The notes beneath the pieces are model-generated. The model did no database searches. It was not told the DNA's origin and worked only from the letters and a program-made list of their open reading frames with translations. From NCBI GenBank assembly GCA_001414345.1, contig LLCB01000278.1:1-64000 (forward strand): 64,000 bases of DNA, given 5' to 3'. Below are positions 46,169 through 57,013 of this stretch, piece by piece. The position numbers and the translations under genes are program-made. This stretch comes from Hymenoscyphus infarciens (lineage: Eukaryota; Ascomycota; Leotiomycetes; Helotiales; Helotiaceae). Position 1 is the first letter of the stretch; each line of letters opens with the position of its first letter.

Positions 46169-47031
46169 TCACTTCCTCCTATTCACAAGCTCTTGTACCA
46201 TTTCTAAGACCCCTCTTGTCCTCCTCTCACTATCCTCAACCATCGAATTCGCAGTAGGCGGCGGACCTTTTGGGTCCTCCCCCTTGCTCTCCTTCCCACC
46301 GCCAAAAATCCCCCCAACCCTCTCTAAAATTCCCTTCCCCTCCTCCCCAACCTTCTCCGTTACCTCCTCAATCTTCCTCTCCACCTTCTCGCCCACCTTC
46401 TGGCTCCCCTTAGCCCTCTTCATCCTTTTCTCCCTCAACGCCTGAAGCTCCTTTTCCTCCTGATCCCTAGCCTCCAACTCCCTAATCCAGGCCTCATTCT
46501 TCTCCTTCGCCTTTCTCTCGGACACCGCGCCCTCGAACTCCTTGCGCTTTTTGCGATCGGCGTCCCAGTATATGGAGCCTGCTACCATTGCGATGAGGGT
46601 GAATCCTTGGGCCATTATTCGGGCGCGGAACATGCGGTTTGTTTTGTTGTGGTCGCCGGCGCGGATGGAGCGTTGGGCGCCGACTAGGGCGGCTACTGTT
46701 AGGGCACATCCTGAAGAAGGGGTGTTAGTGTTGTGTTTGTGGGGTGTGGTGGTTTGAGAGGGGGATAGAGAAAGAGGGAAGATGGGTAGGAGGGTAATTG
46801 AATGTGGGAAGAGTTGTGAGTGGAAGCATGGCATACCGAAAGGAATTAAGGGTTCCTCTTTGAGACGTCTTGTTAACTTCTGCCAATTGTTTTCTTCGTA
46901 GAAATCCCTAGGATAGTGGTGTCATAATTAGCTCTGGGCCTTCTATCATAACCTCTCTTCCCGGATGATGGCAAGGTAATTGTAACTTACGAGTTTCCAT
47001 CGAAGGACGAGGGGAGAGGATTTCCCGACAT
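46169..47031 (-). CDS. RCF1: Respiratory supercomplex factor 1 (HIG1 domain)
   Basis: Three exons: 46991-47031, 46837-46907 and 46169-46710, 217 residues. The N terminus [25 protein letters not shown] leads into the HIG_1 domain with two membrane segments: [20 protein letters not shown] and [26 protein letters not shown] long Lys/Glu-rich coiled-coil tail follows. Family knowledge: an inner mitochondrial membrane protein that stabilises complex III/IV supercomplexes. The exon boundaries restore the conserved (Q/I)RxGDxxxxNxxxRxR motif and are standard GT-AG. Confidence 0.93.
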
Positions 47032-47534
47032 CTTTGAGAGAAAACAAAGATCTCCTGCTTTGAATTGATGGAGAATCTTGTCGTCCGAGGGGAAGCTTGC
47101 CGGGAGTGGTGAGGTAATGATTTTCCTGGGATGGGAACTTCTTTTATCCGAACAGAGCTTCAGCCACAGGCAAGCCACAGTCTTCGGGTTGTGGCGCTTT
47201 TCTTAATATCTTGCGATGTTCAAAATCGGTTCGAGCAATTGGAATTTTGATCTTGTTATTCCTTTAAACCGCGGAAAGATATAGCCGCCATGTACAACTA
47301 ACCGTACTTGGATCAAATTCCCCTTTTACTTTCCTAGGGGTAAGCGATTTGACGAAATAGTTAGCGTTATACTGCAGATACCTACTAGCAACAATTTTAC
47401 GTCATTCTAGCGAGTCCTCCGGCCTTGAACAAACTTTAGATTTCCAGTTGAAGTTAATTTTTCTCCTTATTCTGTTCCTTTGGAAAAACTATAATTGTAT
47501 CCGAGTCCTGACTCTGGTGTACCATCTTTCAATC
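47032..47534. other. Upstream region of RCF1
   Basis: Probable RCF1 promoter, then unrecognised sequence up to the Zn2Cys6 relic. Confidence 0.35.
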
Positions 47535-47740
47535 ATGCAAAGTGCCGGCAAAAAGCGTCGTGTACCGACATGTATTTCGTGTTATAACCGGAAGCAAAAG
47601 TTGGGTGTCACAAGTTCACATGTAGTACAACCTCGATATTGTTTAGGAAGCTCTAATTATTTCCAAAGTGCAACTGTTGATATCCATGCACGCGACGTCG
47701 AAGACTGGAAGAATGTGTGTATAAATCTCCGCCACTAACA
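47535..47740 (+). pseudogene. Relic of a Zn2Cys6 DNA-binding domain
   Basis: The frame from 47535 reads MQSAGKKRRVPTCISCYNRKQK, the first half of a zinc cluster. After about 70 nt of former intron with a spoiled donor, CNC(stop)YPC and TRRRRLEECVY follow. The expected text is a cluster of the type CDR-x-YPC-x2-C-TRRRR. Asp-to-Asn, Arg-to-Cys and Arg-to-stop are all one C-to-T or G-to-A step, and the third Cys plus two residues are missing, as by a deletion between two TGC triplets. Nothing of the regulatory domain follows. It abuts the P450 relic. Confidence 0.72.
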
Positions 47741-47755
47741 ACGAGTACCCTCCAA

Positions 47756-48225
47756 CTACCACTGATCAGCGAGGGCGAGGGTTAGAGTATCACTTTGGAG
47801 ACCGATGGGAGCCAACACGAGAATCAGGAAACAGACATAAACACCTTTCCCTTGTGGTTGCAGAGGATGGCCGAAGTCACTTTGCTCAAGGAGCACATCT
47901 CGAACATCTTCTTCCACATCTGCCACTAGCACGAGGGGGTTTTGAAGAAAGTCAGGCCCCATGAGTGCTTAGCAAAACGGAGTTTCTAGTTTAGAAGGTT
48001 GCTTACTGCACCGTTGGGCAACGCCCTCGGGTCCGACCTAAGTGCTGGCATATCACCTAGCAGTCTTTTGGCAGCCTCCCCATTGTAAGGTATACTCGGA
48101 ATTGGTTTGGGAAGAAGAAACCATCGATAAAATAAATAGGGTGTGGCCAAGAAAAGTGATACCAGCAGAAGACTTGCTAGAATATCGCTAGACGTAAGAG
48201 ACGTGAATACCTCAAAAGGCTTCAT
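47756..48225 (-). pseudogene. 5' fragment of a cytochrome P450 gene
   Basis: Exon 1 (48007-48225, 73 residues) encodes a typical microsomal P450 N terminus: a hydrophobic anchor, then a WFLLPKPIPSIPYNGEAAKRLLGD block. A GTAAGC donor follows. The next coding-like block (PLVLVADVEEDVRDVLLEQSDF) fits the PxVVVxDxxEAxDIL segment that comes next in P450s, but joining it needs a phase change. The similarity then dies and nothing of the heme-binding half (no FxxGxRxC) exists before the Zn2Cys6 relic. This is a truncated gene. Confidence 0.75.
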
Positions 48226-48531
48226 TTTGAAATGTTGACAGACGTGTGATCGGAAAACTGTGAGAAAGTGTAAGATCGTGACTTCTTTTCCGAAAACGCA
48301 GTGTCCCGACTTGATCATATTAAGACCAGAGCACTCTAGCTCGAGTAGCTACTACGTGATTCTGGACAATCTTGTTCAAAACCGAAAAGTTCGCCCGAAT
48401 TATGTCGGTCGAACGTACAGCTCAGACTTTCATAAAAATCGGCAACCGTGGAATTCATCCGGTATTGAGACCTGTTTCAATACACATGCCAAAGCAGGCG
48501 AAATTATATATAACACGGCCATAAAAGTGGT
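48226..48531. other. Spacer between P450 relic and MITE
   Basis: Former P450 promoter region. No feature seen apart from the target-site copy AAAGTGGT at 48524-48531. Confidence 0.4.
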
Positions 48532-49206
48532 CAGTGTAAGAAAAAAATACTCAGGTACTCAAGTAGTACTCTAAGTAGTCTGAGTAGAGTAGAGTAGAGT
48601 TTGAGTAGCGTGTTCTTTGAGTAGAGTAGAGTAGTTACTTATAACTACTTAAGTAGTACTCTGAGTAGTATACTAGAATAGGAACAAATAACTAACTAAC
48701 TAAAGAATAAACTAGTTGTCTTTAAAGTTATCCTCTTTAGCTTTCTTATTATCCTTCTCTTGCTTCTCCTTCTCTTCTCTCTTCTTTCTTTCTTCTTTGG
48801 TCTCTTCTTCTAGATAAAGACTCTAGCTTTTTAGACTAATAAAGCCTATATATTTATAAGCTTAATATTAGTAAAATTACTAAATTACATATATTAAGTA
48901 CTTATATTTGTTAGAATATGTAATTAAAAGCTAATTTATTAAAGCTATTATTAAAGGAGTTATGTTGTAAATAGAGTAGAAAAGAGATCTCGCTTAAGCT
49001 CTGGGAGGCTTTGGGGTAACACTTCGACGCTACTTCGACACTACTCCGAGCCTTGTCCCGGCTCAGCCTGAAACGGCCCGAATACTTAGAGTACTACTTA
49101 GAGTTACTTAGAGTAGCATAAGTAGAGTAGAGTAGTACTTAAAATCGGTTGAGTAGAGTAGAGTAGTGGTCACTACTCTACTCTACTCTACTCATTTCTT
49201 TCGCTG
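48532..49206. mobile_element. hAT-type MITE, copy C
   Basis: 675 bp with terminal inverted repeats CAGTGTAAGAAA / CAGCGAAAGAAA and an exact 8-bp target duplication AAAGTGGT (48524-48531 and 49207-49214). The subterminal GAGTAGAGTAG repeats and both flanks match copy A closely, including CAAGTAGTACTCT near the left end and GAGATCTCGCTTAAGCT before the right GC-richer patch. The core is longer than in copy A, with a CT-rich tract at 48750-48805. No coding frame. Confidence 0.87.
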
Positions 49207-49329
49207 AAAGTGGTCATTGCTGTAACAAAATGAAGAATTTTGTAAATTACAAATATAAGCTTAGTTGACTGTATAAGCCCTATGACTGTTTATCTAATGT
49301 TACAAACCTCAATGACTTACACCCATTGG

Positions 49330-51162
49330 TCATGCCTGGTTGGGGCGCTTTATAAAGGAACATAAGACAATACTCACTGCTCCGGCGACAAAAACAAAGA
49401 TATAAGCACTGTTAATACTATCCACAATAGCCTGGATCACATCCTTTTTGAGGTCCCCACTCAAATCTTTGGAGAGCTCACTCCCTGCGCCAGATATCGC
49501 AGCTTATACCTCATTTAAAGGCGTGTCCGGGAGGAGAAGTTCGATACTATTCGTTGCTTTGTTCAAAAATAGAGCATTTGCACCGGCGAGCATTATTGCG
49601 ATGCCTAGCACCTGACAAAAACCAACGAATGCCGTGGCATCAGCAATTCTATCTGCTGGAAATAATGACTGCACAGCTGAGATAGGTCCTTGAGTAAACA
49701 GGCCGACGCCAAAAGCCATAAGGATGCTGTAGCCGTAGATGGGCGCGGCCTTGGTGTCAAGCCCGACTAGAGTGTACATGAGCGTGCTCCCAACGACCAA
49801 CAGAACGGCGCCACCGAGTACTAATGGCAAAACCCAGAAATTTTTGCTCAGCAAGCTTCCAGTTACAATACTGCCGATTATCATCAGAAAGATATAGGGC
49901 AGCAACCGGACGCCTGCCTCCAGGACCATGTCACTTTGGACAAATTGAAAGTACAGCTGGATCGATTATTGAGAGCCCAGAGAGTCAGAGAACTGGAGGT
50001 TACTTACCTGAATGAAGTAGAGGAAAACCATGCTGGCACCCATACCCGCAGCTGTCTGTGCGAATAAAACATCCGCTTCCAGGTTTAGCACGATATCGCA
50101 AGGGAAAATTCGATCCTGTGGCGTCGTTAAGAGACAGAAAGACTGCTGGAGCCCAAAAATGACCCATAAAACTCCAGAACAGACGAAACAATCAGTTGCG
50201 GTGCCGCTGCTCCAAGGATAAAGTACACCCCCAAAATCAATGCCCATAATTCCAGACACAATAGCACCACAGATGAGGACTGTGCCTACCCAATCAATAG
50301 AACGAATTCGGTCCATCAATTTTATGTCGCGAAGGTGGTTATTTGTTGATGGTAGCAACAAGAAGTATGCAGGAGCTGCGATGGCACCAATTACAAGATT
50401 GATATAGAGTGACCAACGCCAGGTTGCCGAGCTATCAGCAAAGGCACCACCAACGACAGGTCCAAGTACGGTACCAGACCCCCAACAGATTCCCATCAGA
50501 GAAATATAGACCGGCCGTTCTGTGTTAGTGGTCATTGATGCTAAGAGGTTAAGGGCGCCCATATATATTCCAATTCCCCCAGCACCACATATTGCTCGTC
50601 CGACAATTTCGGCGTTGATGGTTGGAGCAGCACCGCATACAGCAGAGCCTACCTCAAAGATCAAAATGGCGGCAATAAACAGAGTCTTCCCATTGAAGTT
50701 ACCGAAGAGTTTTCCCCTAGTGGCAGAGAAGTGGTTAGGGGCAAATTCTACAGCTGAAGCCGTGGGATGAAACTACCAAGTAAGGTCAAGGGCGACGAAA
50801 GCTGCTTGAAATGATACTGAAACCCATGGCAGCTTCTCAAGGTGGCCCAATTCTTTGATTATTGCTGGTTGGATTGTAGCAACGATGGTATTGTCGAGAG
50901 CGTATAGGAATACAGAGGAGTATATTGATAGAACACATATAATCCATTTGATGCCATTCAGGCGGCTTCTGGCTGGTCCCTCTGCTACTGCTTCGACATC
51001 TGATACTGAGGACAGGTGTGGTGCTCCGTTCTCTTCTTTTGAAGAAAGATTCGCCTCGTGGGCCATTGGAAACGATGCTTGGTCCGAAACTGTTATTGTG
51101 TTGGTCTCTTTTTCCGAATTCTTCTCCGATGCAGGAGCCGAGGCGGATGTGTTTCCGTCCAT
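49330..51162 (-). pseudogene. MFS (DHA14-type) transporter truncated by in-frame TAA
   Basis: Exons 50777-51162, 50008-50716 and 49504-49956 encode 515 residues of a drug:H+ antiporter-like transporter. A charged cytosolic N terminus leads to LYALDNTIVATIQPAI (motif at helix 1), GKLFGNFNGKTLF, GRAICGAGGIGIYMG, GICWGSGTVLGPVVGGAFA and WRWSLYINLVIGAI. The frame meets TAA at 49504-49506, but coding continues in phase for 57 more codons to a TGA at 49330-49332: AAISGAGSELSKDLSGDL, then VIQAIVDSINSAYIFVF and a last hydrophobic helix. The family normally has Gln there (CAA or CAG), so one C-to-T change explains the stop. The shortened product lacks the final helix and may be non-functional. Confidence 0.82.
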
Positions 51163-51465
51163 TTTTGAGCCGAGCAAGAGAGAACGAGTGATTTAAGGTG
51201 AGGCAGATGGTCGAAGACCAACTTATGTTACCAAAATCTACGAATCTGATAGTCGGCAATAGGGGTTAAGAAAAGCCCAAAGGCTTCGCCCGTAAATTTA
51301 CGGGTGACGCTACTGTAGGTCACATCGCCTAATTCAGGGGTAAAGATAAGGGGTACCACAGGTAAGGCGTAGCATTCGTAGGGCTTGGTGGGCTTCGTCG
51401 ATGTCGTCAAATTTGATCGTTCACCATGCAACTGTCGGCCGGGCAATGATCGACGGAAGCCATGA
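51163..51465. promoter_or_regulatory. Upstream region of MFS gene
   Basis: Probable promoter and leader of the transporter, ending at the left copy of the 9-bp duplication at 51466-51474. A 72-codon minus-strand frame (51228-51446) is not supported as a gene. Confidence 0.35.
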
Positions 51466-51474
51466 ACTTACCTG

Positions 51475-51758
51475 AGTTTTGCTAAATCCCCTGACCCTTT
51501 TGACTAAATCGCCTGATCTAACCAAATTAGGACATTTTCCGGTCGCGAACACTACTAAAGTACAAAATCATATATCACTAACCCTTATCCCTAGCCCTAA
51601 CCCACACCCGATCCCTAACCCTAACTAACCCTAACCTCAAGAACTAGGTTACTATCCCTTAGAATAGAGAATTAGTGTTATACGGGCGTGATAAGAGTGC
51701 CAAATCGGGTTAGAGTCAGGCGATTTAGTCAAAAGGGTCAGGCGATTTAGCCAAAGCC
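51475..51758. mobile_element. Mutator-size MITE with telomere-like core
   Basis: 284 bp flanked by an exact 9-bp duplication ACTTACCTG (51466-51474 and 51759-51767). The terminal inverted repeats are about 45 bp and each contains two direct copies of CTAAATCGCCTGA separated by CCCTTTTGA. Nine-base duplications with long inverted repeats are typical of Mutator-like elements. The core at 51578-51637 holds degenerate CCCTAA repeats. No coding capacity. Confidence 0.8.
51578..51637. repeat. Interstitial telomere-like repeats (CCCTAA)
   Basis: Several CCCTAA units, some perfect (ATCCCTAACCCTAACTAACC) and some degenerate (CCCTTATCCCTAGCCCTAA), inside the 284-bp element. Filamentous ascomycete telomeres are TTAGGG arrays. 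The location inside a bounded element argues against a simple chromosome-end remnant. Confidence 0.85.
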
Positions 51759-51767
51759 ACTTACCTG

Positions 51768-52919
51768 CGTCAAAATCTAAATTGTTGTGTTGGTGTTATC
51801 AAACCAACTTCTTGATCGGGGTTTAAACGATGTCCGAACATGAGGTGTACCTAATGTCCGAAATTTAATCGGCGGAAGCAATCGTATGCAAGTAATTGTG
51901 TATCTAAGGCCGAAAACCATGGTTGTTGTTTGCATATCATGATATCAGCCGGTCAAGAATAATTCGAATGTTTGACGTGACACACTCTCGCGGTGGTCAC
52001 GGAAAGCGGCACCATTACTTGCGACCCTACTAAAATTGCAACGTAAAAACATAATCTCGATTAAAATACTATTAATATTAAGAGTAATACAATAAAATAT
52101 TATTAGGATTATATAGTATAAATGGTATATATTAAACTCTATTTTCAACGATATATCGTAGTAGTATAACATTCCAGATACTACTGGCAACACTGATATA
52201 ACTCTCCCAAAGCTCTCGTCATAGCAATCCCACGAGCCTCCAATTAATCAAGCACCCGGATACCAATATCGATGCGAGAGGTTGGAGTCGAGACGCGTGA
52301 CGTTGTGCATATAGGAACGGTATTCTATCTCACAACTATAAAAAGATTAGGGACAGATATCTAAGTTAGATAACAGAAGGCATCTCTCTAAAAAACGACC
52401 AGGGGTTCGAGAAGATGCTGAATTATTTTTCTTTGCTTGAATATATCTTCGATTCTCTAAGCAAGCAATACACGTCCACTACACGACATGCCTCCTTTTA
52501 GAACTTTTCTTACAAAACATCGCTCTCCTCCAAACTCCCCTACACTCAAAATAACCTTCACAACTCCTACTTTCCAAACCCCCTTCCGATCTCCTGGAAA
52601 CCCTCGCCAAGCACTTTCCCCCCCTCTTTCAATTGGTCACTTCGGCAGTTTGTCATCCAACAACCCCACCTTGGGGGCCATCCCCTAAACACCACGCCCC
52701 CTCCCTCCACCCTCCCGCCGCAATAAGCTTACTTCCTACTGCCCAGTTCGTTTATTTATCAGCGATGGTATCTACCGCAAAGAGAGAGCTTTACGTCCGC
52801 AACACCATCTTAACACAGATCTCGGAGAGTAACCGTGCTACTAGGTCGAAATATCGAATTTCTTTGACGGGATAAGTTTTTGCGTACAAAAGTCAGGAAG
52901 GGATTGTTGGTTGGGGGAG
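51768..52919. other. Intergenic, AT-rich in the middle
   Basis: Very AT-rich at 52040-52160. Pro/Ser/Thr-rich frames at 52488-52875 reflect pyrimidine-rich leader-like sequence and are not called. The last part is the upstream region of the Zn2Cys6 gene at 52920. Confidence 0.4.
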
Positions 52920-54592
52920 ATGAGTTCTAGCTCAAAAACCCCGATTCTGCAAGGCTTTAAGCTCCGCACTAAGACGGGATGTAGTACTTGTAGGTTAGTT
53001 CAGCTTTCAGCCTTGTACCCAAGCTTTCCACGAAAAAAAAAAAACTACATTTACTAATACCAGAGAAATAGGAAGAGGAAAGTGAAATGCGATGAAACGA
53101 AACCTGCTTGCACGCGTTGCACACACACAGGTCGAACATGCGAATACTCCAAGTCTCCCGTCCGGGGAGGTGGAGGTAGTCCTGGTTCATGTAGACGATC
53201 AAGTCCCCAGGCCAAGCTTGCTACGGCTATTACGTTGCCAATTTTTGAAAACGATGTGCAGAAGCAGTTTTTTGGATTCTTTGTTTCTTGTACGAGCTTG
53301 GTTTCTCCGGTTTATTTTGGGAATGATTTTTGGTCGAGGAGAGTTTTGCAGTTGAGTCTTTCGGAACCGGCTGTGCTTTTTGCTATTTGTTCTGTAAGCG
53401 TTTTCATCTTTGTATCTTGTTTTTTATGATGTGTAAAGGGGTGGCTAATTGATGGTAGTTGAGTGCTCTCCATCGAGGATTTCATGCTGCTCAATCTAAT
53501 GCCTCGCCGAGTATGAGTGCGGGAGAAGCGCGGAATTTTGCGCTACAGCAATATAACAAAGCTGTCAGTCACACGCATAAACTGATATCTGACAGTATCA
53601 ATGGCCCGAGGGAAAAGTTCATCCAGGGTCTTGTGGCTTGTATTCTTTTCGTCTGTTTTGAGAATTTGATTGGCGATTTCAAGATGGCTCGGCTACATCT
53701 ACAGCATGGACTTAAACTACTAGCTGCGAAACCTGCGGGCGCTTGCCCAAACGATTTTCAACCTGATGGAGAAAATGATACTATTCCTTCGGATATCGTA
53801 CAGGTCCTTCATCGACTAGATCTCCAAGCTATGTCGTTTGCTGACGACGAAGCTCCATATGAACACGTACCCAGTCAGGCCCGGGGTTTGGCTGATACAT
53901 CAGTTCGCTTTCCTTCGTTGGAACACGCAACGAATTGTCTTGTACACAACTTCAAATGGATATTTCGCATCGCAACATATTGGGAGCCAAATCCTATCCC
54001 GGCAGAAGAGTTGGAAGCTGCTCGAAAAGCATTGTTACAGTGGGAAGTTAATTTTCGCCATCTGACTACATCCCTCGACGAATACAAGAGGAAGAAAGTC
54101 GAAGGAGCTACCAATGTACTACATATGTACTCGAAAACCATGGCGATACTAATCGCCACGGGCGTTTTTGGTGGAGAAACGCGGAATTACGAGTATGAAA
54201 GCATATTCCGCGAAATCATCAACTTCGGACGAAAGGTGTGCGAGGGTGGAAAAGAATTCAGTACGCAAAACGGTACAGAAATATTTACCTTTGAGATGGG
54301 AGCCATTTTTCCATTATTTTTTGCTGCGATAAAATGTCGGAATGGGCGTCTTCGACGAGAGGCAGTAGCGCTTTTGAAGGAGATGAAACGGCAGGAGGGG
54401 TCCTGGCCTAGTGTTGCTGCTGCAAGTGTTGCGGAATATGTGATTCGTATTGAGGAAGAAGAGGGTGATCATGTTCAGGCTGTACATGTTAAGGCGAATA
54501 TTGAGTATCGTGTGGTTGAGGTTCGTTGTTTTTTGAGAACGAATACGCCGGAAGCGCCTTGGTGTTGCAGGCAGGAGGTGGTGTCCTATTGA
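52920..54592 (+). CDS. Zn2Cys6 fungal-type transcription factor
   Basis: Three exons: 52920-52993, 53072-53393 and 53459-54592, 509 residues. The zinc cluster is complete across intron 1: KTGCSTCRKRKVKCDETKP then CTRCTHTGRTCEY, split at the usual site after the second Cys. A Gly/Ser linker leads into the fungal-specific regulatory region: FGFFVSCTSLVSPVYFGNDFW, LSEPAVLFAICSLSALHRG, ALQQYNKAVSH and LVACILFVCFENLIGDFKMARLHLQHGLKLL. The C-terminal 40 residues look less typical and might include an unrecognised intron. It lies next to the truncated MFS gene and P450/regulator relics, so it could have been the local pathway regulator; this is inference only. Confidence 0.87.
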
Positions 54593-55169
54593 AATGAAGA
54601 TATGGGAAACAGGACATTGGGGTTTCGATATATGGAGAGGAGATGTTATATAGAACAGAATACCATGAATTTAAGAATTGGGCAGTATTCTCAGAACTTA
54701 GGTACACGGAGCCCCAAAGGACTTCGATTTATCGGAATACAGATATTCCGATCCGAGACCCGATGTTTGGCCCGCTGCGGCAGCCGCCCCACTCGGTAGA
54801 ACCTCGGCCCATAATGATCCAAATCACTCCCTCAAAAGTTATATTCCACAAATAACAGAAAGTTGTCACCTTCGGGTACGAAGGATGACAGCGGGGAGGC
54901 ACCAGGCGTGGTGTTCTTTACAAACCTGTATTCTGTGTGGATCGAGGTACGACAAAGGATTAAGCCAAAAAACACGGACGGGGCTAACCTTTTGCTCTTT
55001 TTTGTATTTTTATTCTTTTGTATTAAATTTTTTTCGAACTCGCCCAAAAAAATATTGTGCCCCACCACCCCAGCTGTCAGTGCAGGTGGCAATCAACAAA
55101 TCTTGTAGCGCGTCATACACAGTCCCTCAAAATATCCTCAATCCAGTTACCTATAGATCCAAACCAAAG
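54593..55169. promoter_or_regulatory. Upstream region of ILV1
   Basis: 577 bp between the regulator stop and the ILV1 start codon. The frame is open upstream of the ILV1 ATG (to 54885) but has no family-like sequence. No Gcn4-type site was identified with confidence. Confidence 0.35.
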
Positions 55170-57013
55170 ATGGAGAACGGTACGCAGGTCAATGGCGACG
55201 CCCAAACCAACGGCAATGGAACCACGTCTCCATCAGCTTCCAGACCCAGAACTCCAAGTCTCAATACCCTTTCTTTGACAGAATATTCCACCAACCCTTC
55301 ACCGCCGAGCGAAATCTCCAGGAACAAGATTGAGGGCGTTGTGCCGGCGGAATTTCTGTTGCCAAATGGATATCCTGATGTTAGTCGATCCTATTATCCC
55401 AATTGTGTGGGATATCGAAGCTTACTAGAATCAATTGATAGTATTTACGACTCATTCTTACCTCCCGTGTTTACGAAGTTGTCAAAGAGACCCCGCTGAC
55501 ACCAGCAACGAATTTAAGCAATCGATTAGAATGCAGTGTCTTATTGAAGAGGGAGGATTTGCAACCGGTGTTTAGCTTCAAGCTGAGGGGAGCATACAAC
55601 AAGATGGCACATCTGGATCCAAAGGTTAGCTGGAAGGGGGTCGTGGCATGTTCTGCTGGTAAGAGTCACAACCAATATTTCCTTTCTTTAAGCTAAGGAA
55701 AGCTAGGAAATCACGCTCAGGGCGTCGCATACTCCGCACGAAAACTCAAGATACCTGCCACGATCGTTATGCCAAAGGGCACACCCAGTATCAAACATCT
55801 CAATGTTTCACGGTTGGGGGGCTCGGTGGTACTGCATGGTCAGGATTTCGATTCGGCAAAGGAAGAGTGTGGACGGCTAGAGAAGCTCCACGGTCTCACG
55901 AATATCCCTCCTTTCGACGACCCATATGTTATTGCTGGACAGGGAACAATTGGAATGGAACTTTTGCGACAAACAAATATTCAAAAGCTGGAAGCTATAT
56001 TTTGTTGTGTCGGTGGAGGAGGATTGATTGCTGGCATTGGAGTTTACGTTAAACGTATCGCTCCACATGTCAAGATCATTGGTGTTGAGACATATGATGC
56101 CAATGCTATGGTCCAATCGCTAGAAGCAGGGAAAAGAGTAGCCTTGAAGGATGTTGGACTTTTTGCGGATGGTGCAGCAGTCAAGAATGTTGGGGAGGAA
56201 ACCTTCAGAGTGTGCCAAGATGTTGTGGACGAGGTCATTCAAGTTACGACGGACGAGACTTGTGCAGCCATCAAGGACGTTTTCGAAGATACTCGTTCTA
56301 TTGTTGAACCAGCAGGAGCTTTGGCACTCGCTGGATTAAAGAAGTACGTTGCAGCAAATCCTTCCGCAGATACCTCTCGGCAATTGGTTGCAATCGCATC
56401 TGGAGCAAACATGAACTTTGATCGACTTCGATTCGTTGCAGAACGTGCGGCCCTTGGAGAAAAGAAGGAAGCTTTGATCATGGTCAGCATTCCGGAAAGA
56501 CCAGGAGCATTTTCAGAACTCATCAAGACCATTATGCCTCATATGGTAACGGAATTCTCATACCGATACGCAACTGGCGATATTGCAAATATCCTTATCG
56601 GTATCTCGCTCACCTCTCCAGCTTCGCAGCGAGATGCTGAACTTACATCGTTACTCGGACGTATTGCGGCTGGTGGAATGACTGCGGTGGATCTTTCGGG
56701 TGACGAGCTTGCCAAATCTCATGTCCGATATCTGGTGGGAGGTCGATCGGGGGTCGAACACGAACGTTTATACATGTTCAACTTTCCTGAACGTCCAGGA
56801 GCTCTCGAGAAATTCCTTACGACTTTGCGGCCTAAATACAACATCTCTCTCTTCCAGTATCGAAATGCGGGAAGCGATATTGGTAAAGTGCTTACTGGTA
56901 TCATCTGTCCGAATGACGAGCTTGAGGAGTTGGAATCATTCTTGAAGAGGATAGGATATCCGTGGGAAGATTGCACTGAATCTGAAGTTTTCAAGACTTT
57001 CTTGAGACCTTGA
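55170..57013 (+). CDS. ILV1: Threonine dehydratase (isoleucine biosynthesis)
   Basis: Three exons: 55170-55379, 55442-55658 and 55707-57013, 577 residues, matching yeast Ilv1. The PLP-binding block [13 protein letters not shown] holds the Schiff-base Lys at about residue 114. [15 protein letters not shown], split by intron 2 within the Gly codon, and the Gly-rich phosphate loop [12 protein letters not shown] follow. Two C-terminal ACT-like regulatory repeats start at [15 protein letters not shown] (about 400) and [15 protein letters not shown] (about 497). The enzyme deaminates L-threonine to 2-oxobutanoate in mitochondria and is feedback-inhibited by isoleucine. The Asn/Thr/Ser-rich N terminus is a plausible targeting peptide. 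Confidence 0.95.

Noticed and set aside
51578..51637. Chromosome-end or fusion scar indicated by TTAGGG-type repeats
   Set aside because: The repeats are degenerate, short, inside an element with exact 9-bp flanking duplications, and genes continue normally on both sides.
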